A stretch of 64,000 nt of DNA from Siphonodentalium dalli (taxonomy: Eukaryota; Mollusca; Scaphopoda; Gadilida; Siphonodentaliidae): NCBI GenBank assembly GCA_032622095.1, contig CP136064.1, positions 144,913,954-144,977,953 of the forward strand. The letters run 5' to 3'. Positions 11,873-22,213 of this stretch are shown in pieces (the stretch's first letter is position 1; each line of letters starts with the position of its first letter). The notes beneath the pieces were generated by a model. That model searched no databases. It worked only from the letters and a program-made list of their open reading frames with translations, and was not told the DNA's origin. Made by a program: the position numbers and the translations under genes.

Positions 11873-12358
11873 GTATATATTCCTCTTAAAGGATTGCAAT
11901 CCTGATGAATACAACAAAACACTATCGAAAAGTCACCCCTATTATGATCACATAACAATCATGTAATAAATAAGCTAAGAAATAAATCAATAATACCCCC
12001 ACCGGTTGTTGGCTATCTCCGTCGCAAATCCTCATATGACGTCAAATAAGTAGACTAATTAAAAACACGGAATCGGAGTCGAAGTTAATTGTGGGAATTT
12101 GTGTCTACCTATATGACGTCATCTGAGTGGCGATGTAAAATGCGGAATCGACATGAGCACGTGAGTGTAATGGAATTACTGCGTGGAAGGTCAATAACAT
12201 TGTGTATACGTGTTGAATTGTCATAGATTATAAAAACAGGAGCCGACATGTGAACTCTATTCGGCTGTGTGTTCACAATGTTGTTTTAGTTTTCCATATA
12301 TATGTCCAGAGTGTCCCGTATATATTCACAATAATTTTTCATTCATTCATTTGTGACG

Positions 12359-12556
12359 ATGCCAAATAGATGCAGTGTTTTCGGTTGTGGCCGGTGTTGT
12401 GACTCACAATTAGGTATAATTCTACATTCATTTCCAAACGATGTTCGTTTATGTGACATTTGGTGGGATTTGTGGGAAAAATGTCAAGTTTCAGGAGGGT
12501 CCAGTTGTCAGTATATCCAATCGAACCTATCGCTAAAATCGAATGCATATACCAAA
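12359..12556 (+). pseudogene. THAP-type zinc-finger N-terminal fragment
   Basis: The frame from ATG 12359 reads MPNRCSVFGCGRCCDSQLGI, then ILHSFPNDVRLCDIWWDLW. The C-x4-C start, the hydrophobic-FP motif and the following tryptophans match the first half of a THAP domain, a C2CH DNA-binding finger found in P-element transposases and host regulators. The second half (C-x2-H, AVPTIF-like tail) is missing before the stop at 12557. It lies in the MSRB intron on the same strand. It could be the first exon of a P-like transposon or a decayed THAP gene. Confidence 0.55.
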
Positions 12557-12960
12557 TAAAGAGCGTTTAATTTTACAAATCGGGCATGGTTACAAATACA
12601 TAACATTGCAGTTAAAGTGTGGAGTATATTGATAAATAATTGAGTAAATATTCATGATGACAACTATATTAAGTCAATTCCGCACTTTCCTTCGCCATCA
12701 CTCAATACAGAATTTTCCATGTTAATTGTATTTCTTATATGGTGCGAATAAAAAGAGTTTAATAAACCGGAGAATGCTATGACTGGTATATAAAGCATGT
12801 ATATCGAAAGTTTGTGTACATGTATTTACGTTTATTGATGTAATTAGTAAATATTCACGATGAATCCCCATTTCCCTTTACCATGACTCAATAAAGAGCG
12901 TTCCCTGTTTAAGCATATTCCTGATATGGTGCGAATAAAGAGCATTTGTATATGTGATTA
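12545..12960. repeat. Dispersed AATAAAGAGCGTT repeat block
   Basis: CAAATAAAGAGCGTTTAATT (12552), GTGCGAATAAAAAGAGTTTA (12744), CTCAATAAAGAGCGTTCCCT (12888) and GGTGCGAATAAAGAGCATTT (12928), with TAAATATTCATGATGA and TAAATATTCACGATGA between them, indicate two or more diverged tandem copies of about 190 bp. Confidence 0.6.
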
Positions 12961-13255
12961 CTTATTAAACCAGATTATTATCCCTCCTTCAAAAAGTGTT
13001 ATATATAATTGGATGTTCAAACAAACCACTGCCAACATTTATATCTTTTATAATGCTATTGTTATGCGTAATTGACACAAAGAGGTCGATAATATATGCC
13101 CAATGCCATATATACATATATATATAAACTGAACTAGCAAGCAGCAAAAGGCAGTGACAAATTGGTACATTCAAATGTGTATAAGAAGTCGAAAATCGTA
13201 GAAGCTTACAACTGTCATTTTGTTTTGATCTAATCTCTAATCGCTACGTCATTGT

Positions 13256-13316
13256 CACGTGTTATAAAATCATGTGACCACACCAACCGCTGATCATGTG
13301 ACTTCAATCATGTGAC
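13256..13316. promoter_or_regulatory. Cluster of one CACGTG and three TCATGTGAC boxes
   Basis: CACGTG at 13256-13261 is followed by TCATGTGAC at 13270-13278, 13294-13302 and 13308-13316. TCATGTGA is the M-box recognised by MiT/TFE bHLH factors in animals. The cluster sits 1.4 kb inside MSRB intron 1. A regulatory role is inference from motif density alone. Confidence 0.45.
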
Positions 13317-13491
13317 TTGGTCTACAACATAAGATCTTCGGCATTCTTCTGATTTTTTTTTCTTCGTTATAAAAACCAAACAAGCGTTCAAACACAAGAT
13401 TATTTGGGCAAATTGGACATTCTAATTATATAATATTGGTATATTGAAAGAAAATAGTAACAAATTTTCAGAATAATATTACTACATTTTT

Positions 13492-15344
13492 AGCTCAACT
13501 TACTTTTGTAAGTTTGAGCTATTGCCATGGCTTGTCGTCTGTGTGTGCGTGTGTCCGTGTGTCCGTCAACAATTTCCTTTGGCGCGGGCTACAGGTCGTA
13601 CCTTTGGTCTGATCTTTATGAAATTTTGCATGAATGTTGACATTGACATGTAGATGGGAACGAGTCATTTTGGGGTCATTCGGCCAAAAAACATGGCCGC
13701 TGGTGGCCATTTTGTATTTCAAAATTCAATCCATTGGCGCGGGCTACAGGTCGTACTGTTCGTTTGATCATCATGAAATTTGTCATGGATGTTAATATTG
13801 ACATGTAGATGGGAACGAGTCATTTTGGGGTCGTTCGGCCAAAAAACATGGCCGCTGGCAGCCATCTTGGATTTTACTCTTTGCATGACTAAATCCTTTG
13901 GCGCAGGCTACAGGTCGTAGTTTTGATCAGAACTTCATGAAATTTGTCATGGATGTTAACAATGACATGTAGATGGGAACGAGTGATTTTGGGGTTGTTC
14001 GGCCAAAAAACATGGCCGCCAGCAGCCATCATGGATTTTACTCTTTGCATGACTAAATCCTTTGGCGCGGGCTACAGGTCGTACCTATGGTCTGATCTTT
14101 ATGAATTTTGTCATGAATGTATTGACATGTAGATGGGAACGAGTCATTTTGGGGTCATTCGGCCAAAAAACATGGCCGCTGGTGGCCATGTTGGATTTCA
14201 AAATTCAATCCATTGGCGTGGGCTACAGGTCGTACTGTTCGTCTGATCATCATGACATTTGTCATGGATGTTAATATTGACATGTAGATGGGAATGAGTA
14301 ATTTTGGGGTCCTTCAGCCAAAAAACATGGCCGCCAGCAGCCATCTTGGATTTTACTCTTTGCATGACTAAATTCTTTGGCGCGGGCTACAGGTTGTAGC
14401 TTTGGTCAGAACTTCATGAAATTTGTCATGGATGTTAACAATGACATGTCGATGGGAACGAGTGATTTTGGGGTTGTTCGGCCAAAAAACATGGCCGCCA
14501 GCAGCCATCTTGGATTTTACTCTTTGCATGACTAAATCCTTTGGCACGGGTTACAGGTAGTACCTTTGGTCTGACCTTTATGAAATTTGTCATGAATATT
14601 GATATTGACATGTATATGGGAACGAGTCATTTTGGGGTCATACGGCCAAAAAACATGGCCGCTGGCAGCCATCTTGGATTTCAAAATTCAATCCATTGGC
14701 ACAGGCTACAGGTCGTACTGTTTGTCTGATCATCATGATATTTATCATGGATGTTAATATTAACATGTAGATGGGAACGAGTCATTTTGGGGTCGTTTGG
14801 CTAAAAAACATGTCCGCCAGCAGCCATATTGGATTTTACTCTTTGCATGAATAAATCCTTTGGTGCGGGCTACAGGTCGTAGCTTTGGTCGGAACTTCAT
14901 TAAATTTGTCATGTATGTTAACAATGACATGTAGATGGGGAACGAGTCATTTTGGGAAAAACATGGCCGCCAGCAGCCATCTTGGATTTTACTCTTTGCA
15001 TGACTAAATCCATTGGCACAGGCTACAGGTCATACCATGGATCAGATCATTATGAGATTTGTAAAGGCTGTAGATGGGAACAAGTCATTTTGGGGTAATT
15101 CGGAAAAAAACATGGCTGCCGGTGGCCATTTCAGAATTTACTCTTTGCATCAATAAATCCTTTGGCACACCATAATCACCACATCCCTGATCCGATCATT
15201 ATGAAACCTGTTATGAATGTTGATATTGACATGTACATCTAGTCTTACTTAGACATTTCAATTAGCACTTTTCCTATTCCTCCATTTACTGTCGACCATT
15301 AAATTATTCCCCTACCTAAGTTGAGCTACAGTGTCATTGACACT
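13492..15344 (+). mobile_element. HINE-like element, copy A, about 10 core monomers
   Basis: It starts with an imperfect palindrome AGCTCAACTT-ACTTTTGT-AAGTTTGAGCT (13492-13520), then a GTCTGTGTGTGCGTGTGTCC tract, then ten monomers of about 155-165 bp. Each monomer carries GCGCGGGCTACAGGTCGTAC, ATGAAATTTGTCATGGATGT, TAGATGGGAACGAGTCATTT and AAAAAACATGGCCGCC with CAGCCATCTTGG. It ends with AAGTTGAGCT (15318-15327) and a perfect hairpin AGTGTCA-T-TGACACT (15330-15344). Inverted subterminal repeats plus a terminal hairpin fit the HINE/pearl type of non-autonomous Helitron-like element known from bivalves; this is inference. Confidence 0.8.
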
Positions 15345-15881
15345 TTCATATTATTGAACCTGTCATTAGTTGTGCAGTTTGAGGTCTTCTAATATTTTTG
15401 GTTGAGACACCCTTTGATCAATAAAGATGAGGTTTGAGCTAAGCCTGACGTTTTCCCCATACCGAATGTTGCTTACACATTGACTGATACAGTTAGTGCT
15501 GAAATGGTTGACCTATTTTTGTAGCTGGTTAACAACGACGTCTAACCTGATAATAACTAGATATCCGCTATTTTCAACCTATTGTTTACACCATAATATG
15601 TTCCAAAATAACACCATATTTGGTATATTAACTGTATGGCGAACTCACGTAATGTTTACACAGAAAAATGTTGTATTAAACGAATGTGTATCACCAAACA
15701 CGAATGGTAATAAGCCACTTGTTGACAACTTGACAGATGACAGTGAACTAATACTCAGTGTTTATAAACAGACGTGTCATGCTTGACCTGTTTGTATTGG
15801 AGTCGCAACTGCTATCCGACTTATCATTCGCATTTGGGAAGAATATTGCATGACCTATGTAAATTTTTGTACATACAAATC
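15345..15881. other. No gene seen; sequence before the gap
   Basis: AT-rich. A 96-codon frame (15496-15786) has no recognisable domain. Confidence 0.4.
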
Positions 15882-15981
15882 NNNNNNNNNNNNNNNNNNN
15901 NNNNNNNNNNNNNNNNNNNNNNNNNNNNNNNNNNNNNNNNNNNNNNNNNNNNNNNNNNNNNNNNNNNNNNNNNNNNNNNNN
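15882..15981. other. Assembly gap, 100 N
   Basis: Exactly 100 N, the usual placeholder for a gap of unknown size. On its right edge GTATTGTTCAATCTT occurs twice in tandem (about 21-bp period), so the gap probably hides a longer tandem array. Confidence 0.95.
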
Positions 15982-16229
15982 GTATTGTTCAATCTTATTT
16001 ATGTATTGTTCAATCTTTTATATGTTCTTCTTATTCAAGATATAGTATGATTATATGATATCTATGTATTAACAACTAAGCGTATGAACTTTATATCTAG
16101 TCCTTAAAAAAAATCCATATTTAAACTGTTTTGTTTCGTTAAATGCAGTCATTTCGCAGTCTCTGTAGTGACGAAACACAGGCATTTGTTTGGTCCAAGT
16201 GTTGTCCATTACTTGGAAAATAAAGATTA

Positions 16230-17195
16230 CTCAAGATTTAAATTCCGTCCGATGTCAAGCAGAATAGCATCGACCATTCCATTGTGCAGGGCGCGCGTCT
16301 ATGTTTGGTTATAACACCATCACCGTTCGGACTTGGTGTAGAAATGAACCATGTGTTTGTTTCCAAATAACTAGTGAACGAGTAATCTTGGTTGGGATTC
16401 TTTGTTGTCAACGATGAAGTTGAGAGATACAAGCAATCCGTCAGTTAAACCGAAATGCCCAGTCAAATACTAACTGACTATTCACCACTATTCAGTGGAT
16501 GGCCGATAATGTCGACCACAACATATCAGCTTTGGATGGCAGTGGCACCTTCCATGGAATGGGGATGATTGCAATTTCTATACCCATGAATCAATCGCCA
16601 CTATGTGATCATGAGACAAAAGCGATTGATGAGCTCGTGATAAAGGAGTGTCCATCCCTAACTATGTTGATGTTATTGGCAAAGGAATTTCCAATATCAA
16701 ACTGAAAACTCATCTTCGTTTGGCCACACCCTATACCCTCCCATCTGGTCTCAGCACAGATCGCATGTGGCCCTCAGCATGTATGTTCAGTAAGAGTGAA
16801 ACACCTAGCTCGAACTGGTCAGGTTTCATGCATAGTGCTTGCTTGCTGGACGACACTGACCGCTGAGAAATCAGATGTTCTGTTCCGTCCCATCATTTAC
16901 TCTACACTCATGTATGTTGAGGAACATGTACGTAGATTGAACACCCAAACCCCATGTATCCCTTTCCACCAGCTTTTGTGGTTCAAGGCGGTAAACACAA
17001 TAACCTCTAAGTCGATGAACATAATGTGTTGGCTCGGAGGATTTCATACTGTAGTGAGCTTCATGGGGAGTATCGCCTCGATGATGAAGGGGTTGGTACA
17101 GTGACCCGTGATATATTGAAAGGCAGTGTTGAGGGTCTTGCTTGATCTCTACCTAGTTGATTATGCGCTTTTCAATAAGTTGATATATATATTCA
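16230..17195 (+). pseudogene. Broken copy of the CXC/LGGFHT-type gene, central region
   Basis: Three frames in order give SIVQGARLCLVITPSPFGLG then VEMNHVFVSK, NDEVERYKQSV, MADNVDHNISALDGSGTFHG followed by MGMIA (from about 16499), SSNWSGFMHSA (about 16812), FRPIIYSTLMYVEEHVRRL, FHQLLWFKAVNTI, CWLGGFHTVVSFMGSIASMM (about 17026), and LYLVDYALFNKLI to about 17185. I recognise the blocks VEM-H, DNVDHN..TLDG..TFHGMG, WSGFM, IYSTL.(Y/F)V, F.Q.L..KA and LGGFHT..SF.GSI as one conserved, uncharacterised protein family; the order is collinear, with frameshifts and stops between blocks. The aspartates in DNVDH are conserved, but no enzymatic role is known to me. A minisatellite shared with the 3-8 kb foldback element follows directly. 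Confidence 0.65.
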
Positions 17196-17383
17196 TGGAT
17201 GGGGTGTGTGGATAAATAGGGAGTTATTTTATGGTTACGGGTAATGTGTATAGGTATACATGGAATGACTGTACAGTCATGATTGAAGTGTATATGCATA
17301 CCTGGAGTAAGCTGGGTGGACATTATCGAGCGTGTGGATATATAGGAAGTGTCCTTGTGGTATATGTTTATATATCTCGTGGA
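17195..17383. repeat. Minisatellite, inverted relative to 4440-5950
   Basis: Words such as GTGTATAGGTATACATGGAA and GACTGTACAGTCATGATTGA are the reverse-strand version of the foldback-loop minisatellite. It is interrupted at 17384 by a hAT-type element and resumes at 18138. Confidence 0.8.
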
Positions 17384-18137
17384 CAGTGTTCGCGCTGGAT
17401 CGAAAAATATATTTTAGCCAAAAGTTTAGCCAAATGATAATTTTATTAGCCAAATGAAAAAAACTTTAGCCAAATGTTTTTTGGCCAAATAAAATCCTCA
17501 TTTTCTGGGCGGTTCACAATTAATGACTAAAATATTCGCTTTAAACTTTATTTGTTATTCAGTATAAAAACATAATTAAAACAACACAAAAACAATTTTA
17601 AAAACAATATTATACGAACATATGTATGTATTATATCACACAAGCAGATCAATTCATAAAACATTACTATAGAATACGGCGGGATTTCACATCGCAAAAG
17701 CCCGCATAAATTCGCTAAGCTAATTAATTGTAATAACTCTATGTCGTTGACACTTTTATGATGAGAAGCCAGTTTATTAAACGGGATGCAGATTACGCAA
17801 CCATTGATTAAGAACTGCTCTTCTGAACAAAGCATTTAGGTATTTTATCTTACAGACGGCTTAATCAGTTACATAACCAGTATACAGCTTAAGCGTTTTG
17901 ACGATTAGGCTGGTTAAATGTCATCGACGGCGTATTAACATAAGTACGAAATACTTTCGTCACATAACTTCGATCTATTCAGCGCTTTTATTAATTAGCT
18001 TTACGACTCTATGCTTTCCGTCTCCATTTGGGGTAAAAAAAAGTTTAGCCAAAAGTTTAGCCAAATGAAATTTTTATTAGCCAAATTCGAATAATATTAG
18101 CCATTGGCTAATTTGGCTACCGACAGCGCGAACACTG
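17384..18137. mobile_element. 754-bp hAT-type MITE with perfect 8-bp TSD
   Basis: Terminal inverted repeats CAGTGTTCGCGCTG (17384-17397) and CAGCGCGAACACTG (18124-18137) are perfect. The 8-bp CTCGTGGA is duplicated at 17376-17383 and 18138-18145. CAGNG-type ends and 8-bp duplications are diagnostic for hAT transposons. Both subterminal regions carry several TTTAGCCAAA(T/A) words in the same + strand sense. No transposase is inside, so it depends on a partner. Confidence 0.92.
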
Positions 18138-19250
18138 CTCGTGGATGTATTATCATTGGTGGGTGTATGGGGATTAGCTGTATGATCATGGATGGCGTGT
18201 ATGATTATACAGTGAGTTGCTGAATTGTCATGTGTGATGTGTATATATGCAAGAATGGAAGGTATAAGTGGTCGTGTGTGCAGGTTTTTTTGTATATCTG
18301 GAAGGGCTGAATGGCCGTTGGTGAGCTGTATATGTATACCTGGAGTGACTCTATGGTCTAGGGTGGGCTGCATATGTATATATCGAGTGGTTATATGACT
18401 ATGTGTGTCGAATAGGTATGCATGTAGTGATTGTATGGTCAATGGTGAGATGAGTGCATGTAGATATACAAGGAGTGACTGTATGATCATAAATGTAATG
18501 AATATCTATACAGGGACTGACTAAATGGTCATGTGTCAGGTGTATGAGTATACCTGGTGTTCATGATTGGTGACTCGTGGCGGTATGGTCATGTGTAGGT
18601 TATAAATACGGGTATATACACGTGTTGCTATAAGGTCATGGGCGAGGGGTATATGTATATAGCGAGTGGCTATATGGCCATGGATGAGGTGCATATGCAT
18701 ACATGGAGTGACTGTTCTGACATGGCTGGGGTGTATTAGTATATCTTGTGTCCCTATTCGGCTATGGTTTGACACATTGGGATACAGGGAGTGACATGGC
18801 CAATGGTGAGGTGAATATGTATACAAGGATTGACCATGATCATGTATGAATGTTTTGAATAGGTACACACGGGGTGACTACATGGACATAGGTCAGGTGA
18901 AGGAGTATACCAGGTGGCATGGGTGAGGGTATATTTATGAAGCGAGTGGTTAATGGTCATTGGTGAGGTGCATGTGTATACCTGGAGTGACTCTATGATC
19001 ATTGTTGTGATGTTGATGTATATATTGAATGTTTATTTGACCACGTGTATGGAGAATAGGTATACAGGGGATTACCATATGGCCAATGGTGAGGTGAATG
19101 CATGGGTATACACGGAGTGACTATATGGTTATGGGTCATGTTTAGGAGTATACCCGGTTTGTCTCTATTGTGACCCATGGCTGTATTTGGTCACTATATT
19201 GTTATTTTTGTGGTGTTTATGTATAAATGGAATGACTGTGTGATAATGGG
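18138..19250. repeat. Minisatellite, continued
   Basis: Monomers of about 45-60 bp with TATGGTCATGGGTGAGG, TGTATACCTGGAGTGAC and similar words, in the same orientation as 17195-17383. Long frames on the minus strand (up to 137 codons) are repeat-generated: they read HIH, HDHIATR and YTYSPH over and over. Confidence 0.85.
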
Positions 19251-19264
19251 TCACTAGCTATCAC

Positions 19265-19591
19265 TTTCCACGTTTAATGTTTAACCCATGCACATAAACA
19301 CCATCAAGATGGAGAAGTCTCTGACATGACCTCTCTATTGATTAACATATCCTTAAGTTATTGTGGAAAGCGATAGCCACCCATGGTACACATGTACAAC
19401 CCACCCAGTACCTCAGTCACTCCATATGTACATAAACACCACACAAATGACAATATAGTCGCCCACTTTATACACATACACCTGACCATATAGCCATACT
19501 TGGTTATACCCGTACATACCACAAATGACGATACAGCCACGATTCACCATACATGAACACCAGGTATACTCCTATACATGGCACATGACCA
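19265..19591. repeat. Unique block and minisatellite in the opposite orientation
   Basis: 19265-19385 repeats the 4270-4400 block (CACCATCAAGATGGAGAAGT, ACATGACCTCTCTATTGATT, GTTATTGTGGAAAGCGAT). From 19395 the minisatellite runs in the orientation of 4440-5950. The locus is thus itself an inverted structure around about 19260. Confidence 0.75.
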
Positions 19592-19876
19592 TATACTCAA
19601 TCAACAAGTTGAACCAAAAACTTTACAACAAGGATCAAAAGAATCTTTCAATAATTTTCGATGTCTTCTTGGCCCAGACACAGCACGCGAAACAAAATTG
19701 ATATGTGAATTTATTGCATGCTCTCTAGACTGACAGGGTCCTCCACAGATGTTTCACCTATTATAGTCAATTTATAGTCACCAAATATATGATTTCTTTC
19801 TCAGATGTATATTGTATATATATTATGTTACGACAGACACCATTGTTTTATGGTTTGTTTTAATAAATCTTATCTT
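19592..19876 (+). mobile_element. Short retroposon tail inserted in the minisatellite
   Basis: The minisatellite is broken after GACCATATA and resumes with ATATAGTCACTC, with about 285 bp of unrelated sequence between. That sequence ends TTTTAATAAATCTTATCTTA, a simple 3' tail like those of some LINEs and SINEs. The ATATA overlap is a plausible short target duplication. The family is not identified. Confidence 0.5.
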
Positions 19877-20170
19877 ATATAGTCACTCTATGTATACATA
19901 TTCACCACATTCACGATCATACATTCACTCAGTGTTTTTATATTCATCTCACTATGGACCATATAGCCACTACATGTATACATATTCGCCATACCCATGA
20001 TCATAGGGTTAATCCGGGTATACATATAGACCTCACCAATGGTGAGCCCTTCCATATATACCAGTACCCACACACACGACCACTTATACCTTCCATAATT
20101 GCATATACACCTCACACATGACAATTCAGCAACTCACTGTACATGTATACCATACTCATACACGCCGCTC
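19877..20170. repeat. Minisatellite, last part
   Basis: TATAGTCACTCTATGTATAC, CATATTCACCACATTC and CACCAATGGTGAG words continue the array in the 4440-5950 orientation and fade at about 20170. Confidence 0.8.
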
Positions 20171-20489
20171 CAATGATCAGTTAATATACAAAACATAAAA
20201 CAGTCACATTGCTCAACCAGTTCCAAACAACATGAACTGATCTAGAAGATATTTGTGAAAAAACATCATATTTTCAACTTCCGGCGGCCATTTTGGTGGC
20301 CATCTTGGAGGGTGATTTAAATTTTGCGCCAAAAATGTGTCATTATGTCTTAGCTTCATGAAAATGTATACATTTGTATACATTTTACCAGATTTTCCCG
20401 CTATAATTTGCATAAAACTGATTTAGGGTCTGATCTGAAAAACGGCGGCCAGGATGGAAGCCTTCTTGTCTGGAGTCTACACAGCCACT

Positions 20490-21843
20490 TTTTATGTTTA
20501 CCCATACCATGTATGGTAAACATAGTGTCGTTGTCCGGATTGACCACTCGTCGTTTGTCCGTCCGTCCGTCCGTCTGTCCGTCCGTCTGTCCGTCCGTCT
20601 GTCCGTCCGTAGACACTTTACTTGTAATGCGATAACTCAAACATTTTCTACCTGATTAAAACCAAATTTTGTATGTGGGGTTTTCAGCCCAAAATACAGA
20701 TCGAGTTCGAATAGGGGTTTGATCCGACTTTTTTTTACAGAGTTATGGAACTTTTTCGACTTAGAATTCACGCATTCTGCCATAACTCAAACATTTTTTA
20801 TCTGATCGGAACCAAATTTGGTATGTGAGTTTCTCGGCCCAAAATACAGACCGAGTTCGAATATGGGTTTGATCCGAGTTTTTTTTACAGAGTTATGGCC
20901 CTTTTTTTTACTTAGAATTCATGAATTCTGCCATAACTCAAACATTTTTTATCTGATTGTAACCAAATATGGTATATGAGGTTCTCAGACCAACATACTG
21001 ACTGATTGAGTTCGAATATGGGTTTGATCGGATGTTTTTTAATGGAGTTATGGTCCTTTGACATATAGTTCACACATACTTCGATAAAGCAACCATTTTT
21101 CATCTGATAGGAGCCAAATTTGGTATATGAGTTTCTCAACTCAAAATACAGAACGAGTTTGAATATGGGTTAGATCCAATTTGTTATACCAGAGATATGG
21201 CCCTTTATCAACTAAGAATTATCCAATTATAACCCAAGTAACTTACAATTAATGAATACCTCAGCCTCACAGCTTCTCTGTGAGAGAGATAAAAAGACAT
21301 GGTTTATTGAGAGTTATTTATAGCCCTCATATGTTCCCTCTGTATAAGAGACACAAATTGGTGAATTATTGGATAAATTGATTTAGCTATCTTATTAACC
21401 ACAACTTAATGTGAATTTATTTAACTAGACCAATGGAGCTCTCTAAGTCCTTGGATGATGGGACTACATTGGATCAAACAGGGCAGAGATAGGTGATTTA
21501 ACCCCTTTTACCCATTCCATGTCTTTTAACCTTTTCCATTAAATAAATAATTATATTATTTTGGCATCTCACATGGCAATTTGCAACAACATGAATAGAA
21601 CTGCGTACACTATGATAGTGGTGACAAGCTCTAGAGTTTAGATGTTATTTAACCCTTCTATATTGACTCATACATTCCAATAATTTGTGTTATTACTGGT
21701 TATTATGTACATTTGCCATATACTACTTTAGATCATAACAGTATACTCTATAATTCAACATTAAAAGATTCTGATTCTGATTATAACAATTTACTATCGC
21801 CAAGGGATGGGTTAAACATCTGCCGATCGTGATCGGCCTCTCG
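20490..21843 (+). mobile_element. Uninterrupted GTCY/HINE-like element
   Basis: It begins TTTATGTTTACCCATACC with the palindrome CCATACCATGTATGG, then a long GTCCGTCCGTCCGTCTGTCC tract (20550-20610). About four monomers of 146-150 bp follow, with GATCGGAACCAAATTTGGTA, CCCAAAATACAGATCGAGTT and CATAACTCAAACATTTTTTA words. About 0.6 kb of unique sequence precedes the inverted end GGGATGGGTTAAAC, and a terminal hairpin GCCGATC-GT-GATCGGC lies at 21822-21837 followed by CTCTCG. It is the reference for the split copy at 2950-8547. Confidence 0.78.
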
Positions 21844-22213
21844 TTTTTTCTTGTTAACATTGCTTAAAAGTTGAAGGACATAATAATGAACAAAATGAGT
21901 GGGGTGAAGTTAAGTCCCAGGGGAGATGCAAGGGTACCCCTATTGGCTCCCGGACTGAATTCTTAGGAGAATCGTCGATAAATATACAAAACAGCTATGT
22001 CTTACCATAGGTACCTGATTAATATGATGTTAATGTTTCAGAATTATTACTGTGATGATAGTATCATGATATAACGCGGCTTTGAACGTTCCTTGAGGAG
22101 TATATAAGTTTGAGTAAGTTCAAGGCCAGTTACGTGATTTCATATGACGTTGTACGGTGCGCCGTATCAACAATCCTCCAGCGAAGAAAACACGAAGATT
22201 TATAAAGCCTTTT
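21844..22213. other. No gene seen
   Basis: Spacer between two Helitron-like elements, with no recognisable feature on either strand. Confidence 0.4.

Noticed and set aside
18077-18490. 137-codon minus-strand frame rich in H, I and T
   Set aside because: Generated by the minisatellite; the residues follow the repeat period. The same holds for the frames at 4574-5734 and 18536-20124.
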